Part shown: piece after piece, positions 62,653 to 64,000 of the stretch | How positions within the stretch are numbered: the first letter of the stretch is position 1 | Layout of the letters: each line of letters begins with the position of its first letter | NCBI RefSeq assembly: GCF_002949795.1 | Contig: NZ_CP026692.1 | Coordinates: 4,386,545-4,450,544, forward strand | From: Nostoc sp. 'Lobaria pulmonaria (5183) cyanobiont' | Lineage (GTDB): Bacteria > Cyanobacteriota > Cyanobacteriia > Cyanobacteriales > Nostocaceae | DNA length: 64,000 bases | Direction: 5' to 3' | Notes under the pieces: model-generated | Seen by the model: only the letters and a program-made list of their open reading frames with translations | Database searches by the model: none | What the model was told of the DNA's origin: nothing | Translations under genes and position numbers: made by a program

Positions 62653-64000
62653 GTGGATAAATTTATAGAATCTGTAAAAAAAATTCTGCAAGACAAGCCT
62701 CTCGGTTCAATTCAGTGGTTTGTGCTTTATCAATCGTGCTTGGGCAAAACTTACGGAGAAATAGCAGAGGCATCAGGCTACGGCAACAATTATATCAAGG
62801 AAATTGGTTCTCAATTGTGGCAAGACCTTTCTATAGCACTTGGAAAAAGAGTCACGAAAAAAAATCTGCATTTAGCCTTGAATAACCACTTGCAATACGA
62901 GAAAGGTAATGGGGAAAATCAGAGCCAACAAAAATTCGGTGAAGAATCTAGCATAGAAAAGGTTTATCCAGACCTTTTTTCAGCAAGCAAGATAGAATTT
63001 CCCAGCGGACCTGTAGCACTAAGTTCTCCTCTTTACATCAATCGCCCTTCTCTGGAAAAACTTGTTTGTAATGAGGTTTTACAACCTGGTTGCTTAATCC
63101 GGCTCAAAGCACCTAGAAAGATGGGAAAAAGTTCTCTACTCAATCGGATGATTGCTTATGCTAAAGAGCAAGATTATCAAATTGTTTATTTGGACTTTCA
63201 AGAAGCCGATCGAGACATTTTTGCTTCCCTGGATAAATTTTTGCGTTGGTTTTGTGTAAATGTCAGTAGGCAGTTAAATCTCCTTCCTTGTCTAGATGAT
63301 TTTTGGGATACAGAAATGGGCAGCAAAGTAAGCTGCAAAATCTATTTTGAAGCTTATCTGTTGCAATACACTGATGATAGTCCTGTAGTTTTGGCTTTGA
63401 ATGAAGTCCATCGGATTTTTGAACATCCCAATATTGCCCAAGACTTTCTGCCAATGCTGCGATTTTGGCACGAACAAGCAAAGCAAGATCGGATTTGGCA
63501 AAAACTGCGGATGGTAGTGGTTCACACAACAGAAATTTATATTCCACTTAAGCTCAACCAATCGCCTTTCAATGTAGGGATAACAATTACACTGCCACCA
63601 TTTACCCTTAAGGAGGTACAGAATTTAGCATTATGTTACGGACTAGATTGGTCAGGAAACTCGGAAGGGGCAAAACGCCTTGCACCCCTACAAGCAATGG
63701 TAGGAGGACATCCCTATCTGGTGAACCTTGCATTTTATCATCTCTGTCAGGGGGAAATGACGCTGGAGGTGTTATTAGAAACCGCATCTACAGCAGTAGG
63801 AATTTACGGTCAGCATTTACGAGAACTGTTGACACTACTGCAAGCAGAACCAGAATTAATGTTAGCTATGGAACAGGTAATTGCAACAGATGAAAAAGTG
63901 GAGTTAGACGCGATCGCTGCTTACAAACTAGAAAGCATGGGTTTGGTTCAATTAAATGGCAATCAAGCTAGTAGCAAGTGTGAGTTATATCGTCTTTATT
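62653..64000 (+). CDS. HTH plus AAA-like ATPase, 3' end outside the window
   Basis: Open from GTG 62653 to the window edge, at least 449 codons. The first ~85 residues (LGSIQWFVLYQSCLGKTYGE, GSQLWQDLSIALGKRVTKKN) are the same HTH domain as at the start of the NB-ARC protein at 29435. A linker leads to LYINRPSLEKLVCNEVLQPG and an AAA_35-like STAND ATPase with Walker A APRKMGKSS (153-161). Walker B reads VVLALNEVHRIF: at N250 and H253 the family has Asp (LDEVDRIF), so ATP hydrolysis may be lost. The rest (LPMLRFWHEQAKQDRIWQKL, MVGGHPYLVNLAFYHL) is typical. Such proteins are usually fused to further sensor or effector domains lying beyond the edge. TTG 62635 is another possible start. Confidence 0.85.
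   Translation, partial: MDKFIESVKKILQDKPLGSIQWFVLYQSCLGKTYGEIAEASGYGNNYIKEIGSQLWQDLSIALGKRVTKKNLHLALNNHLQYEKGNGENQSQQKFGEESSIEKVYPDLFSASKIEFPSGPVALSSPLYINRPSLEKLVCNEVLQPGCLIRLKAPRKMGKSSLLNRMIAYAKEQDYQIVYLDFQEADRDIFASLDKFLRWFCVNVSRQLNLLPCLDDFWDTEMGSKVSCKIYFEAYLLQYTDDSPVVLALNEVHRIFEHPNIAQDFLPMLRFWHEQAKQDRIWQKLRMVVVHTTEIYIPLKLNQSPFNVGITITLPPFTLKEVQNLALCYGLDWSGNSEGAKRLAPLQAMVGGHPYLVNLAFYHLCQGEMTLEVLLETASTAVGIYGQHLRELLTLLQAEPELMLAMEQVIATDEKVELDAIAAYKLESMGLVQLNGNQASSKCELYRLY

Overview
The window looks like chromosome from a heterocyst-forming cyanobacterium of the Nostoc/Anabaena group. The evidence is the very frequent HIP1 octamer GCGATCGC, 7-bp short tandem repeats (STRRs of the ATGACAA/GTCATTT and GGGAGTA types) including one inside the RNase P RNA, and cyanobacterial genes such as light-dependent protochlorophyllide reductase, a Psb32-like TPM protein, an SLH/OprB-type porin and XisI. 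No tRNA, rRNA operon, CRISPR array or intact insertion sequence was found.

Layout. 1-4.3 kb: end of a GAF/histidine kinase (with a fold-back insert in its ATPase domain), a cyclase-family hydrolase and an aldehyde dehydrogenase. 4.4-9.2 kb: orphan xisI behind a 21-bp tandem array; a caspase/STAND/pentapeptide gene cut in two by an in-frame TAA; divergent from it, a Trypco1-type small protein overlapping a glycosyltransferase. 9.2-12.4 kb: a second 21-bp array, a broken and an intact TVP38/TMEM64 gene, and a class I flavin disulfide reductase-like protein. 12.5-24.7 kb: a PA14x3/Calx-beta/sugar-dehydrogenase-like protein, a doubly broken mgtE, an SDR, a PGM1-type ATP-grasp protein, a Ser/Thr kinase with a repetitive Thr-rich linker, and a dead EamA transporter carrying a MITE-like element.

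25-35.7 kb is accessory. It holds an isolated pair related to contractile-injection-system cap (DUF4255) and AAA+ ATPase genes, in which the ATPase has lost the Walker A Thr/Ser. It also holds two Uma2 nucleases, an HTH/NB-ARC/TPR protein, two PIN toxin-antitoxin pairs (one bracketed by about 80-bp direct repeats) and an unrecognised protein with a HEPN-like RNxxxH motif. This is the best candidate region for an immunity or conflict system.

36-62.2 kb is mostly core: ferritin-like protein, uppS, porin, thioredoxin, fabG, a GlcNAc-1-phosphate transferase-like protein, CIRCE-controlled groEL without groES, corA, rnpB, surE, psb32-like, an acyltransferase-like gene, a RibD-like reductase, a hybrid-free sensor kinase, a Gfo/Idh/MocA oxidoreductase, rnc, DUF29 and por. 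The right edge holds the start of an HTH/AAA-like ATPase whose N-terminal domain matches that of the NB-ARC protein and whose Walker B acidic residues are replaced.

Two themes recur. First, short repeats sit in places with consequences: start codons of uppS and the Gfo/Idh/MocA gene, the body of rnpB, the reading frames of two enzymes, and immediately 5' of xisI and the TVP38 pseudogene. Second, several genes are freshly broken (caspase-STAND, mgtE, eamA, a TVP38 copy), which suggests ongoing erosion of accessory functions. All family assignments come from reading the sequence; no database search was run.
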